DNA of 64,000 nucleotides from an uncultured Christensenella sp. (GCA_910586065.1 CAJUGI010000003.1:10478-74477), one strand, 5' to 3'. Shown: positions 41,727-51,425, counted from the first letter of the stretch. Translations and numbers: made by a program. Notes: generated by a model from the letters alone, not told the origin.

Positions 41727-44700
41727 TTACTTTTTAGTGCGCTCTCCTTTCCTGCCGTCGGGCTTATTTTTGGAGACGCCGTAAAACGCACAGTAGACCG
41801 CGGGCACAAGCACCAGAGTTACCAGAGTGCCTATCAGTAGTCCGCCTATAACCACTATGCCTAAGGGTTGCATAAGTTCGCTTCCCTGCCCCACGCCTAT
41901 TGCAAGCGGGATGAGCGCAAGCACGGTTGTGAGCGTCGTCATAAAAATCGGGCGCAAACGCACTTTGCACGCCTGTTGCACGGCTTCGTACTGCGACGTT
42001 CCGCCGTCAGCAAGCTGCTTAATTTTTTCAAGCATAACTATCGCGTTGTTGACGACTACGCCCATAAGCATAATAAGTCCTATAAACGATACTACGTTAA
42101 GGCTCGTTCCGGTAATTACAAGCGCAATGAATCCGCCGGTGAAACTGAAAGGTATGCTTGCCATAACTATTAGAGATTTAAGGCACGAACCGAACTGCAC
42201 CGCCATTACCGCAAAGAGGAGGAAGAACGAAATTACAAGAGCCACGGCAAGCCCGCCGAACGCGTCGTCAAGATAACTGTTTATGCCGCTCGATTCAAAC
42301 GCGTATCCCTCGTATTCGGGATTTCCGCTTAAAATATCGGCGGCGATTTTTTGCATAAGCTTTCCCGCGGAGCCGGTATCGGTACCGGGGAGGACAGCCG
42401 AAACCGAAACCATCTGTTTGCCGTCCGTGCGGCGGATGCAGGCTTCAAGCTCTTCCGTCTTTATAACCTCGCCATTTTCGTCCGCAATTAAAATATCCTT
42501 TAATTTTACCGCTTTCGCACCGTCGCCGGAATCCGCTCCGACAACAAAATTTTCAAGGTCTTCCTTAGAAGCGACGGCGCCATCCTCGAAGCGTACGTTT
42601 ATATTGTATTTTTCCCCGTCGATAACCACACTGCACGCCGTATGCGACGCAATGCCTATGCGGAGAGTTAAAACCGTCGTCTGATAATCAAGCCCCAGCT
42701 CCGCCATTTTTTTGCGGTCAAAGTTTAAAGTATACTGCGTAGACTTATCGGTGGAACTGTTTTTTATGTCCTTAAAACCGTTCTCTTCAAGCTTACCGCT
42801 TATATCCGACGCAATTTTATTCAGAGTGTCGCCGTCGCTGCCGACTATCGTTACCGACATACCGTCCGCGCCCGACATTAAAGAAGCCACAACGCCGTCT
42901 ATTTCGCGCACGCTCACCGTGCCCTCAGGTTTTGTCTGCGTATTTTCCGAAAGCGAGCGTATACTTTCAACAACTTCCGCAGTGCCGCGGTTTGTGGTGA
43001 GCTGAACGGTTATAATACCTGTATCGGTAAGCGCAAGAAGTCCGTTTTTACCGACGCTTACGGAAAGGTAATCTATATTCTCTATATTATTCTGTATGGT
43101 AGTTGCAAACGAAGAAACGTCTTCTTCTATCTGCTCCAAATCCGCACCGGCGCCGTACGACAGCGAAACTTCTATCTGCCCTTTATCGATAGAGGGCAGA
43201 AATTCGGTGCCGGTCAGGAACAACAGTCCTATGCTTGCGCCGAAAACCGCGACGGCGGTTAAAATGGTAACGAGTTTTTTATTTAAAACCGCCGGCAACA
43301 CTTTGCCGTAAAAACCGGAAACCGCACCCATTGCACGCGGTTGCTTTAAAATTTCAATAAATTCCTTAAACGACTTTTTAGGCTTTGCAGGTTTATCGTC
43401 CGTCTGCGGAACCTCTTTGCCGTGCACGGGCGTTTCGTCCGCTTCTTTTTTCTCTTCAGCCAACTCTTCCGTTACGGAGGGAACGGCAGGGGCTTCGTTT
43501 AAATTTTCAGAAAGCCTTCCGCCCTTCAGCATTCTCTTTTCCCTGCCGTTTATCAATGCATAGAGCGCAGGAATAACCGTTACCGCCACAATAAGCGAAA
43601 ACGCGAGAGAGTAAATGACCGCCCACGACAAATCGGTAAAAATTTCGCCCGTAAGCCCGCCGGAGAAAATTATGGGAATGAACACGCAAACAGTAGTAAG
43701 CGTTGAGCCGAACAGCGCCCCGCCTACTTCGGCAGTGCCGTCCACCGCCGCCTGAAAAGCGGTTTTATCCATATCGCGGTGTTTGGAGATACTTTCGATA
43801 ACTACTATACTGTTATCGACAAGCATACCGATTCCTACGGCAAGTCCGCCCAACGAAACCATATTCAAAGTTATACCCATCAGATTGAGGCAAATCAGAG
43901 CGGCAAGAACCGAAAGCGGCATTGTAACCGCGATTATTAAAGACGTACGCACCTTTTTAAGGAATACATATATAACCAAAACGGCAAGTACGCCGCCTAT
44001 TATCATTGAAACAAGCACGTTTGAAATGCTGTCGGAAATAAATTCGGACTGGTCGTCCAAAAGCTTTACGTTTGCTCCATGGGTTGCTTCTTTGCCGCCC
44101 GCAAGGTATTCGGCGTAAACTTTTTTAACCTTTTCAACCACAGCGGAGGAATTGGCGCCGTTTGATTTATAAATTTCGAGCACGGTACCTTCTATTATCT
44201 GCGCTTTGCCGCTTCCGAAATAGACGTAAGACGAAAATTCATCGTGCGTTTTTACAAAAGCTATATCTTCGGTTTTAACTACAAGAGAGCCGTTTGAAAG
44301 ATTAGTTAAATCGGTTATTAAAATAAAGTTTAAAAGTTCTTCGGAAAGTTTGAACCCGAACACGCCGTCCAACTTCAAATCTTTGTAAAGCGCATAGAAT
44401 TGCCCCGCGGATATGTCGCACTCTTCGCCGTTTGAGGGGTTTGTGTTCGCCTCTTTTATCTCGGCGCGGCGCGAAATTAAAAGGTCGATGTTATAATCGT
44501 AATAGTCACTGCGGACAAACGCCATAAAAGTGGGAGACATTATTACGGGATGTTCGGAAGATAGAGACGTACCGCTGAATAAAAGCGCACATTCGCTGTC
44601 CGTCGGCACATACGACGCCGGCGGATTTTCATTTTCCGCGTCCTCTTTTTTATCTGCAATATTAGAAAGCCCCGCCGCCGAAGTCTTTTTTGCAAAATCT

Positions 44701-46025
44701 ATTCTGTTAAATATCTCTTCTCTCTGCTCCGCAGTTATATTTTCGGGATGCTCGTAATCGTATACCCCCGAATATACCTTGGTAAAACGCGTTTCAAGCT
44801 CGTAATAATCTTCGTTAGTCGGTTCGTAATATTCACCCGCGGTGTAATACGGCTGAACTTCCAGCCACTCGCGGAAAGAAATTATATCGTTTATCTTTTC
44901 GTCTCGCACGACCTTAAGCATATCCAGCGTTATGTAGTCGGCAAACAGAGGATACGCCGTTTTCATATCTTCCAGAATATCTTCAAGCTCGCCGTCCGTT
45001 TTCGGCGTGCGTTCGCCGCCTTCTTCCGCAGGCTCGTTGGTTACCTGCTTATAAATTTCACTGTATATTCTGCTGGTTTTAAAATCTTTTAACTGTTGCG
45101 CGGTATAAGTTGCCGCTATGTTCATATAGGTTTTAAGGCGGGACAAATCGCGCACGTCGTTTGCGTTCATTCCGTCGAGTTCGTTTAATACAGTAATCAC
45201 GCCGTCGCCCAAATCGGCTTTAAGCGCAATCAAATCCTCTTCGGTACTGTTTTCGTAGTAGCGTGCAATTTGCTTAACCGAAGTTAACAGCGTAACTATT
45301 TCCGTAGGCAGTTTTAAGGGCATTTCCTTTATGTCTTTTAAAGACGTCACGTCGGAATTGTTGCGTATCTGCACGTTTAACCCGTCTACCTTTATGTTGC
45401 CGAGGGGAATATCCAAAGCGCCGTATGAAAACGCTTCGACCAAAAGCGGCGCGCACAGTTCCAACCCGCCGAACGGAATAATTTCATAGCTCTGTTCGGC
45501 ACCGCCCTTAATTTCCACGTTCTCCACGCCGTCGATGGCTTTGAGCTTTGTTTCAAGTTCTTTTGCCGCCGCGTAAGCGCTTCCAAGCCCGTTGTCCGAG
45601 GTAACCGATAACACTGCCAGCGCTTCCGCGTTGAGGTCTATATCGTACACCGAAGTAATAACGCCTTCGGGCAAACCGAGCGTGGAAAGCTTGTTCTGTA
45701 TATCCGTCTTTTTGGCGGTGGTGTCCGCGCCGTAATCGAACGAAAGCACCACGGCGGAAAGGTTGTCGTAAGAATAACTTTCCACGTTGGTTATTCCGCT
45801 TATCGCCGAAAGCCCCTCTTCCAACTCTTCGGTTACGTCATCTTCAACCGACTGCGCGTTTGCTCCCGGATAAATTACCTGCACGCACACCATCGGCACG
45901 TTTATGTCGGGGAGTAAATTGACCGACATGTTCAGCGTGGAATAAATTCCGAACGCCAGAACAAATACGACAATCAACACAATTGCTACAGACTGTTTAA
46001 TAATAAAAGAGAAAAATTTTTTCAT
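41727..46025 (-). CDS. RND superfamily (HAE1/AcrB-like) efflux transporter with large insertion
   Basis: A 1432-residue RND transporter, about 370 residues longer than typical SwrC or AcrB. It has the N-terminal membrane helix, DN/DC and PN/PC porter regions, and the helix-4 pair GMLVDNSIVVIE; the second half repeats this with GVVVNNAIVMLEKI, giving the expected acidic/neutral pattern. Two insertions stand out: about 340 residues (237-580), at the docking region, and about 70 charged residues near 840-910 in the central cytosolic loop. No membrane-fusion or outer-membrane partner lies beside it. Export of drugs, lipids or siderophore-like molecules is possible. Confidence 0.93.
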   Translation of the reverse strand: MKKFFSFIIKQSVAIVLIVVFVLAFGIYSTLNMSVNLLPDINVPMVCVQVIYPGANAQSVEDDVTEELEEGLSAISGITNVESYSYDNLSAVVLSFDYGADTTAKKTDIQNKLSTLGLPEGVITSVYDIDLNAEALAVLSVTSDNGLGSAYAAAKELETKLKAIDGVENVEIKGGAEQSYEIIPFGGLELCAPLLVEAFSYGALDIPLGNIKVDGLNVQIRNNSDVTSLKDIKEMPLKLPTEIVTLLTSVKQIARYYENSTEEDLIALKADLGDGVITVLNELDGMNANDVRDLSRLKTYMNIAATYTAQQLKDFKTSRIYSEIYKQVTNEPAEEGGERTPKTDGELEDILEDMKTAYPLFADYITLDMLKVVRDEKINDIISFREWLEVQPYYTAGEYYEPTNEDYYELETRFTKVYSGVYDYEHPENITAEQREEIFNRIDFAKKTSAAGLSNIADKKEDAENENPPASYVPTDSECALLFSGTSLSSEHPVIMSPTFMAFVRSDYYDYNIDLLISRRAEIKEANTNPSNGEECDISAGQFYALYKDLKLDGVFGFKLSEELLNFILITDLTNLSNGSLVVKTEDIAFVKTHDEFSSYVYFGSGKAQIIEGTVLEIYKSNGANSSAVVEKVKKVYAEYLAGGKEATHGANVKLLDDQSEFISDSISNVLVSMIIGGVLAVLVIYVFLKKVRTSLIIAVTMPLSVLAALICLNLMGITLNMVSLGGLAVGIGMLVDNSIVVIESISKHRDMDKTAFQAAVDGTAEVGGALFGSTLTTVCVFIPIIFSGGLTGEIFTDLSWAVIYSLAFSLIVAVTVIPALYALINGREKRMLKGGRLSENLNEAPAVPSVTEELAEEKKEADETPVHGKEVPQTDDKPAKPKKSFKEFIEILKQPRAMGAVSGFYGKVLPAVLNKKLVTILTAVAVFGASIGLLFLTGTEFLPSIDKGQIEVSLSYGAGADLEQIEEDVSSFATTIQNNIENIDYLSVSVGKNGLLALTDTGIITVQLTTNRGTAEVVESIRSLSENTQTKPEGTVSVREIDGVVASLMSGADGMSVTIVGSDGDTLNKIASDISGKLEENGFKDIKNSSTDKSTQYTLNFDRKKMAELGLDYQTTVLTLRIGIASHTACSVVIDGEKYNINVRFEDGAVASKEDLENFVVGADSGDGAKAVKLKDILIADENGEVIKTEELEACIRRTDGKQMVSVSAVLPGTDTGSAGKLMQKIAADILSGNPEYEGYAFESSGINSYLDDAFGGLAVALVISFFLLFAVMAVQFGSCLKSLIVMASIPFSFTGGFIALVITGTSLNVVSFIGLIMLMGVVVNNAIVMLEKIKQLADGGTSQYEAVQQACKVRLRPIFMTTLTTVLALIPLAIGVGQGSELMQPLGIVVIGGLLIGTLVTLVLVPAVYCAFYGVSKNKPDGRKGERTKK

Positions 46026-46231
46026 AATACCGTAAATTAAAAGCCCGACAAAATTTGTAAGGCTTTAAAATAAATCGTTCGATTGTGTTGCGGGAGCAGA
46101 AAACCGCTTACCCGAAAACTAATATATACAAGCAGAACCAAACGCGCGGAAAAAAACTTGAAGGTGCTTACCGAGTGGTAAACAACTGAAAGTTGCCGCA
46201 ACGCAACAAGGTTCGACGTATATGTTAACTT
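46026..46231 (-). other. Spacer between rex and the RND gene
   Basis: About 200 bases without a gene. The end next to rex contains GAAAGTTGCCGCAACGCAACAAGGTT, close to the spacer at 6085-6112. The element is partly palindromic. No Rex-type operator was found. A promoter for the RND gene was not resolved. Confidence 0.45.
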
Positions 46232-46843
46232 TTATATGAGGCTTGATAATATAGCCAAATTAGCCGCCACGTCTATGTTACGCACGTTAAACCCTTCGGG
46301 AACAGTCAACTGCGCGGGAGCAAAGTTAAGAATAGACTTTACGTTGCATCCGACCAAAATATCAGTAACTTCCTGCGCAACTTTTGCAGGTACGCAGATT
46401 ACCGCAAGCTTAACGTTGTTCCTGCTAATAAACCCGGGCGCTTCTTCCACTCCCAAAACGGGCTTACCCGAAACTTCAGAGCCTTTTTTTAGAGGATTGT
46501 TATCAAAAGCCGACACAATGCGTATGCCGTAATTGCCGAAACCGCCGTAAGATAAAAGCGCACTGCCCAAACCGCCGGCGCCGAAAATCACGGCGTTTTT
46601 TATTTCGTTACAGCCAAGGTATTCCTCGAGTGCGGCTATCAGTTCGCACGTGTTATACCCCACTCGCGTTCTGCCTTGCGCCGAAGTAAACGCCAAATCC
46701 TTTCTTACAAGCACTTCGCCCATATTCAACGCGTGCGCAATCGCTCCCGAAGAGATAAATTCACGCGTGCCGGAAAGCGATTTTAAATAATTTAAATATA
46801 CGGGCAACCTCTGTAAACTTGTTACTGGTATCGTGCTTTTCAT
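46232..46843 (-). CDS. rex: Redox-sensing transcriptional repressor Rex
   Basis: Rex senses the NADH/NAD+ ratio and represses fermentation and respiration genes when NADH is low. The 203 residues have a winged-helix N-terminus (TSLQRLPVYLNYLKSL; VRKDLAFTSAQGRTRVGY recognition region) and a Rossmann domain with FGAGGLGSALLSY near 90. The ATG follows GAGGTAAAATA and overlaps the ROK gene end. Cotranscription with the sugar kinase links it to glycolytic state. Confidence 0.94.
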   Translation of the reverse strand: MKSTIPVTSLQRLPVYLNYLKSLSGTREFISSGAIAHALNMGEVLVRKDLAFTSAQGRTRVGYNTCELIAALEEYLGCNEIKNAVIFGAGGLGSALLSYGGFGNYGIRIVSAFDNNPLKKGSEVSGKPVLGVEEAPGFISRNNVKLAVICVPAKVAQEVTDILVGCNVKSILNFAPAQLTVPEGFNVRNIDVAANLAILSSLI

Positions 46844-47784
46844 TATTTTACCTCAAACCCCAGCGCGGCAGCGCCGTATGCTCCGGCGTCGCCTCCGAGA
46901 GTTGCGCATGCAATTTTCACCGGCGCATAATCCACGCCGCCGAAAAGTTCTGCGTCAACAAGCTTTTGAAGGGGAAGCGTAATGCGCGAACCCTGAGCGG
47001 ACACTCCGCCGCCTATCATAATTACCTGCGGACGAAAAATGTTTGCAATATTCACAAGCCCTGTCGCAAGGTGCTTCAAATACCAGTCAACAACCTGCGC
47101 CGCAGTTCTGTCGCCGTCCATATATTCAAACGGCGTTCTGCCGTCGGCCGTATCCAGACCGTAAGTTTTCCACATATCTGAAGAGGTGTCCTCTTCCATC
47201 GCCCACTTTGTACGGTTAGTTAAAGCGCGCGCCGAGCAGTAAACTTCAAAACATCCGCGTCTGCCGCAAGTGCACTTGTTGCCGCCGCGTTCTATAACCA
47301 TATGTCCTATTTCGGTGCCCGCCGATTTGTAACCTTCGAACAACTTTCCGCCGATTACAACTCCCGCGCCGACGCCCGTGCCCAAAGTTACCAGCACGCT
47401 GTCGTCATATCCCTTGCCTGCGCCGAACTTGGCTTCACCGAGAGCCGCGGCGTTAGCGTCGTTGCACACCTTTACCGGAACGCCGATTTTTTCCTGAAGA
47501 AGTTTTTTAAGCGGGTAATTTTTAAGGTTAAGATTACCGGCAAATATTACGGTTCCGTTTTCCGAATCTATCAGTCCGGGGCAACCTACGCCCACGCACT
47601 TTATCTGCGAAAACACGCCGCCTGCACTCTGTACAAGCTGTTCGCAAAGCATATCTATGCATCCGGCAAGTCCTTCGCCCTCAACCGTTGTAACATGACC
47701 TTTGGCCAGCAGCTTTCCGCCGTCGTTCAAAATTATTCCTTTAACTGTCGTTCCGCCGACGTCTATGCCCATGTACAGCGCCAT
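46843..47784 (-). CDS. ROK family sugar kinase (glucokinase-like)
   Basis: A 313-residue ROK kinase. GIDVGGTTVKGI at the N-terminus is the ATP phosphate-binding motif, NDANAAALGEAKFG carries the catalytic Asp, and CTCGRRGCFEVYCS is the ROK zinc motif CxCGxxGCxE. It most likely phosphorylates glucose, as in Bacillus GlcK; other hexoses are possible. CTCGGAGGAAAT precedes the ATG. It has its own promoter at 47819-47847 and overlaps rex. Confidence 0.92.
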   Translation of the reverse strand: MALYMGIDVGGTTVKGIILNDGGKLLAKGHVTTVEGEGLAGCIDMLCEQLVQSAGGVFSQIKCVGVGCPGLIDSENGTVIFAGNLNLKNYPLKKLLQEKIGVPVKVCNDANAAALGEAKFGAGKGYDDSVLVTLGTGVGAGVVIGGKLFEGYKSAGTEIGHMVIERGGNKCTCGRRGCFEVYCSARALTNRTKWAMEEDTSSDMWKTYGLDTADGRTPFEYMDGDRTAAQVVDWYLKHLATGLVNIANIFRPQVIMIGGGVSAQGSRITLPLQKLVDAELFGGVDYAPVKIACATLGGDAGAYGAAALGFEVK

Positions 47785-47818
47785 ATTTCCTCCGAGGAAT
47801 TTATAAAATTACATATTA

Positions 47819-47847
47819 AGTATACACACCGCCGTCTTTTTCGTCAA
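47819..47847 (-). promoter_or_regulatory. Promoter of the ROK kinase-rex transcript
   Basis: TTGACG (47847-47842) and TATACT (47824-47819) have 17-bp spacing and an extended TGTG. The leader is about 28 nt. Confidence 0.8.
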
Positions 47848-47872
47848 GAGCAATTGCACAAATAACAAAAAA

Positions 47873-47897
47873 ATAACCGCCGCTAAACGGCGGTTAT
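47873..47897 (-). terminator. Terminator of the nrdD-nrdG-dut operon
   Basis: ATAACCGCCG (47873-47882) and CGGCGGTTAT (47888-47897) pair around CTAAA, with seven T on the minus strand (plus 47867-47873). Confidence 0.9.
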
Positions 47898-47932
47898 CTT
47901 TATTTTGTCATACTTAAAACAGACGGAAACAT

Positions 47933-48403
47933 TTACTTCGTGCCCGTCGAGCCGAAACCGCCTTCTCCTCTCACCGTTTCGGAAAGATTTTCCTGCTCCA
48001 CGAATTCGGCTTTTATATAAGGCATAATAACCATCTGTGCAATTCTTTCTCCTGCCGCCACCGTTTGCGGAACGCTTGAATGGTTGTGAAGAGCAACCAT
48101 AACTTCGCCGCGGTAGTCGCTGTCTATAACGCCTACTTTGTTCGCGGGGGCAAGTCCGCGCTTGCACGAAAGTCCGCTTCTCGCAAAAACGAATCCCGCA
48201 AATCCAATAGGAATTTCAAGCGCAACGCCTGTGGGAACAAACACCGTTTCGCCCGGCAAAATATCTATTCCGCTTTCAACGCACGCATAAAGGTCGGCGC
48301 CGGCGGAATAAAGGCTGCCGTAAGCGGGCACTACGGCGGAGGGCTTTAATTTTTTAATCGCAACCTGCATTACGTCTCCTGCTCCGCGTGAATAATGAAT
48401 CAT
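47933..48403 (-). CDS. dut: Deoxyuridine triphosphate nucleotidohydrolase
   Basis: dUTPase hydrolyses dUTP to dUMP, keeping uracil out of DNA and supplying dTMP synthesis. All five trimer motifs are present: SAGADLYA, ARSGLSCKRGL, GVIDSDYRGEV, AQMVI and GEGGFGSTG. I use ATG 48403 (MIHYSRGAGDV), which has AAAGGAGA six bases upstream. An in-frame ATG at 48370 (MQVAIKKL) also has a good GGAGA site, and that is the usual family start, so two starts are possible. It lies 16 bases after nrdG. Confidence 0.93.
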   Translation of the reverse strand: MIHYSRGAGDVMQVAIKKLKPSAVVPAYGSLYSAGADLYACVESGIDILPGETVFVPTGVALEIPIGFAGFVFARSGLSCKRGLAPANKVGVIDSDYRGEVMVALHNHSSVPQTVAAGERIAQMVIMPYIKAEFVEQENLSETVRGEGGFGSTGTK

Positions 48404-48419
48404 AATAAGTCTCCTTTGT

Positions 48420-48953
48420 TTAAAGTTCGCAGTTTTCATCCCACGGAACAATTTTGTCTTGTTCAAGCGAAGGCTGAACTAAAATTATTCTCTGGTTTGA
48501 AGAGCCGCGGAATCTGAGATTTAAGTCCTTTAAATCTTCGACGAATTTTCCGTCAACCAGAACGTCGAAGCACTTAAGCATACGCATTACCGTATCGGCG
48601 TCGCCGAGTTTACCCGTCAGCAAGTCCTTTTCGTAATCGTAACCGGTAAAAGCCCACACGGACTTTTCGGGATATTTTTTGCGCAGTTTTTCCAAAAAAG
48701 GCGCCAACGCTTTTTGATTTTCAGGTTCGAAAGGGTCCCCGCCCAATAGCGTAAACCCCTTGATATATTCGGGTTTAAGCCCCTCCAATATGGAATTTTC
48801 CACTTCCGCCGTGAACGGTTCGCCGTAATTAAAATCCCACGTTTCGGGATTGAAACAGTTTTTACAATGATTGCGACACCCGCTTACGTAAAGCGAAACG
48901 CGCACCCCGGGGCCGTTGGCAACGTCGAAATATTTTATTGTGGCATAGTTCAT
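48420..48953 (-). CDS. nrdG: Anaerobic ribonucleotide reductase-activating protein
   Basis: NrdG is the radical-SAM enzyme that installs the glycyl radical on NrdD. The 177 residues include SGCRNHCKNCFNPETWDF, the CxxxCxxC cluster motif, near 30-45, and GGDPFEPEN. It follows nrdD after a 175-base spacer that may hold a microgene. Confidence 0.96.
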   Translation of the reverse strand: MNYATIKYFDVANGPGVRVSLYVSGCRNHCKNCFNPETWDFNYGEPFTAEVENSILEGLKPEYIKGFTLLGGDPFEPENQKALAPFLEKLRKKYPEKSVWAFTGYDYEKDLLTGKLGDADTVMRMLKCFDVLVDGKFVEDLKDLNLRFRGSSNQRIILVQPSLEQDKIVPWDENCEL

Positions 48954-49000
48954 AAACCCGCCGTTTAATCCTTTTAATATTATTTTACCCGCAGTGCCGG

Positions 49001-49105
49001 TCAGCTTAGCAAACCGCTGTCGCGTAATATTTCCGCAAAAAGTTGCCCGTCTATCATATCGGAACTAAAAGCAAAAACTCTCTTTTTTTCCTGTTTTACG
49101 TACAC
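49001..49105 (-). CDS. Possible 34-residue ORF between nrdD and nrdG
   Basis: From GTG 49105 a frame of 34 codons reads MYVKQEKKRVFAFSSDMID and then GQLFAEILRDSGLLS. The frame is also open upstream into the nrdD end. Composition is protein-like, with a plausible amphipathic C-terminal helix. No ribosome-binding site is evident, so it may be chance or a remnant. Confidence 0.3.
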   Translation of the reverse strand: MYVKQEKKRVFAFSSDMIDGQLFAEILRDSGLLS

Positions 49106-49128
49106 TTTGTAAACTGTGCTTTTGCGGT

Positions 49129-51255
49129 TTATAAGTGAAGTACGCGCGACTTTATTTCCTTGGTCTTTCCGACATTCCAGAAGTTTTCGCCGAGATACCC
49201 GCAGGTGCGGCGCGTTACGTTCATTTTACGCTGGTCTTTGTTGTGGCAGACGGGGCATTCCCATTCGTTATCCGCGTTGATTATTATTTCGCCGTCGTAC
49301 CCGCAAACGTGGCAATAATCGGATTTCGTATTGAATTCCGCATACTGAATATTGTCGTAAATAAACCTTACCACGTCCTCGATTGCGGTTAAGTTGTGGC
49401 GCATATTGGGGATTTCAACGTAGGATATAGCGCCGCCCGAGGAAATTTTCTGGAACTGGCTTTCGAACGTGAATTTCGAGAACGCGTCGATATTTTCGCG
49501 CACGTCCACGTGATAGCTGTTGGTATAATACCCCTTGTCCGTCACGTCCTCTATGGTGCCGAAACGCTCCTTATCTATGCGGGCAAAGCGGTAGCAAAGC
49601 GATTCGGCAGGGGTGCCGTAAAGTCCAAAGCCAAGCCCCGTTTCCTTTTTCCACTTTTCGCAGTGTTCGCGGAGCGTATTCATTATTTTAACAGCAAATT
49701 CCGTACCTTCGGGGGAAGTGTGCGAACAGCCTTTAACAAGCTTCGTTACCTCGTAGAGCCCTATATATCCCAAAGATATCGTCGAATAACCGTTCAAAAG
49801 ATACTTGTCGATTTTTTCGCCGGGTTCAAGCCTTGCAATCGCGCCGTACTGCCAGTGCACGGGAGAAACGTCACTCGTTACGCCCATAAGCGCATTGTGG
49901 CGGCACATTAAAGCCTCATAGCAGAGCTGTAATCTTTCTTCCAGAATTTCCCAGAATTTCTTCTCGTCGCCCTTTGCAAGTATTCCGCACTGGGGAAGGT
50001 TAATCGAAACCACGCCCTGGTTAAATCTGCCTTCAAACTTATAATTTCCGTTTTCATCCTTCCAGGGGGAAAGGAATGAACGGCATCCCATGGGCGAAAA
50101 CACGTTGCCCTCGTAATATTCGCGCATTTTCTTTGCGGAAATATAATCCGGATAAAGGCGCTTTGAAGAGCACTTGACTGCGAGTTTGGTTAAATAATCG
50201 TACTTGCCGCCCTTCAAGCAATTGTTTTCGTCCAAAACGTAAATGAGCTTGGGGAACGCGGGGGTTACGTAAACGCCCTTTTCGTTCTTTATGCCCTGAT
50301 AACGCTGTTTTAAAATCTCTTCGATTATCATTGCGTTCTCTTCAATATACTCGTCTTTTTCATCGAGATATAAGAAAAGGGTAACGAACGGCGACTGTCC
50401 GTTGGTCGTCATAAGCGTATTAATCTGATACTGAATGGTCTGCACGCCGGCCTTAAGAGATTCCTGTATGCGCATTTCAACAAAACGCTTTTTCGTTTCA
50501 TCGTCGAGCGTGTTGCCGAAAGTTTCGTTGCACTGCTGAACGTATTTTTCCTTTGTGCGCCTTAAATATTTGCCGAGATGCGCAATATTAACCGACTGCC
50601 CGCCGTACTGCGACGATGCAACCGAAGCGATAATCTGCGTGGTTATGGTGCAAGCCGTCTGGAACGATTTGGGGCTTTCAATCATTTTGCCGTTCATAAC
50701 CGTTCCGTTTTCAAGCATGTCCTTAATGTTTATAAGGCAGCAGTTGAAAATGGGCTGCAAAAAGTAATCGGCATCGTGGAAGTGAATTGCGCCCTCTTCG
50801 TGAGCTTTGGAAATATGTTTGGGCAATAGAATGCGCTTTGTTAAATCCTTTGAAACTTCGCCCGCTATTAAATCGCGCTGGGTGGAAGCCGTGCGCGCGT
50901 TCTTGTTGGAGTTCTCCTCCATTACGTCCTTGTTGGAATTTTTAATAAGCGAAAGTATGCTCTCGTCCGTGGTGTTAGCCTTACGGATGAGCGCACGCTC
51001 GTAACGGTAGAGCATATAAGCTTTCATAAGCTGGTATTTTTGCAGCTCCATCAGCTTTTCTTCCACCATATCCTGAATGTCCTCGACAAGCAGTCTCAGT
51101 CTGTGACGGGACGCGATATCGTCAACGATAGATTCTATCTGCTTTTCCGTAGCCCTGTCTTCGGGGTCAACCGCCTCGTTTGCTTTACGGATTGCGATAG
51201 CTATTTTGGACCTGTCAAAATCACACACGCTGTTGTCGCGTTTAATAACTTTCAT
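49129..51255 (-). CDS. nrdD: Anaerobic ribonucleoside-triphosphate reductase
   Basis: NrdD reduces ribonucleotides to deoxyribonucleotides without oxygen by glycyl-radical chemistry. The 708 residues have an N-terminal ATP-cone (about 1-90), the catalytic barrel, a zinc site with CHVCGYDG and CPVCHN near 645-670, and the radical Gly in RRTCGYLGENFW near the end. This indicates life in anoxic conditions. Three NrdR boxes and a strong promoter lie upstream. The leader carries a CTACTCTCC-complement, that is GGAGAGTAAG, before the ATG. Confidence 0.97.
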   Translation of the reverse strand: MKVIKRDNSVCDFDRSKIAIAIRKANEAVDPEDRATEKQIESIVDDIASRHRLRLLVEDIQDMVEEKLMELQKYQLMKAYMLYRYERALIRKANTTDESILSLIKNSNKDVMEENSNKNARTASTQRDLIAGEVSKDLTKRILLPKHISKAHEEGAIHFHDADYFLQPIFNCCLINIKDMLENGTVMNGKMIESPKSFQTACTITTQIIASVASSQYGGQSVNIAHLGKYLRRTKEKYVQQCNETFGNTLDDETKKRFVEMRIQESLKAGVQTIQYQINTLMTTNGQSPFVTLFLYLDEKDEYIEENAMIIEEILKQRYQGIKNEKGVYVTPAFPKLIYVLDENNCLKGGKYDYLTKLAVKCSSKRLYPDYISAKKMREYYEGNVFSPMGCRSFLSPWKDENGNYKFEGRFNQGVVSINLPQCGILAKGDEKKFWEILEERLQLCYEALMCRHNALMGVTSDVSPVHWQYGAIARLEPGEKIDKYLLNGYSTISLGYIGLYEVTKLVKGCSHTSPEGTEFAVKIMNTLREHCEKWKKETGLGFGLYGTPAESLCYRFARIDKERFGTIEDVTDKGYYTNSYHVDVRENIDAFSKFTFESQFQKISSGGAISYVEIPNMRHNLTAIEDVVRFIYDNIQYAEFNTKSDYCHVCGYDGEIIINADNEWECPVCHNKDQRKMNVTRRTCGYLGENFWNVGKTKEIKSRVLHL

Positions 51256-51295
51256 CTTACTCTCCTACACATTTTGTGGTTTATATTTTTAAAAA

Positions 51296-51311
51296 ACACT
51301 ATATATTGTAT
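51296..51311. promoter_or_regulatory. NrdR box 1 (in the nrdD leader)
   Basis: ACACTATATATTGTAT matches the NrdR consensus acaCwAtATaTwGtgt closely. It lies about 40 bases downstream of the predicted nrdD transcription start. Confidence 0.8.
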
Positions 51312-51355
51312 GTCGATAATAAAATTTTAACCCCGCTTCAAGCGGAGCAAGGTAA

Positions 51356-51384
51356 AGTATAATACTAAAAAAATGGCTTGTCAA
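51356..51384 (-). promoter_or_regulatory. nrdD promoter
   Basis: TTGACA (51384-51379) and TATACT (51361-51356) have 17-bp spacing. The spacer has ATTTTTTTAGT, as in the promoter at 26837. The start is near 51349. Confidence 0.85.
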
Positions 51385-51392
51385 GCATAGAA

Positions 51393-51408
51393 ACACAATA
51401 TCTTGTAT
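51393..51408. promoter_or_regulatory. NrdR box 2
   Basis: ACACAATATCTTGTAT, a good NrdR-box match, sits 9 bases upstream of the nrdD -35. Its centre is 33 bp from box 3, about three helical turns. Confidence 0.75.
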
Positions 51409-51425
51409 GAAAATTTCAAACGAAA

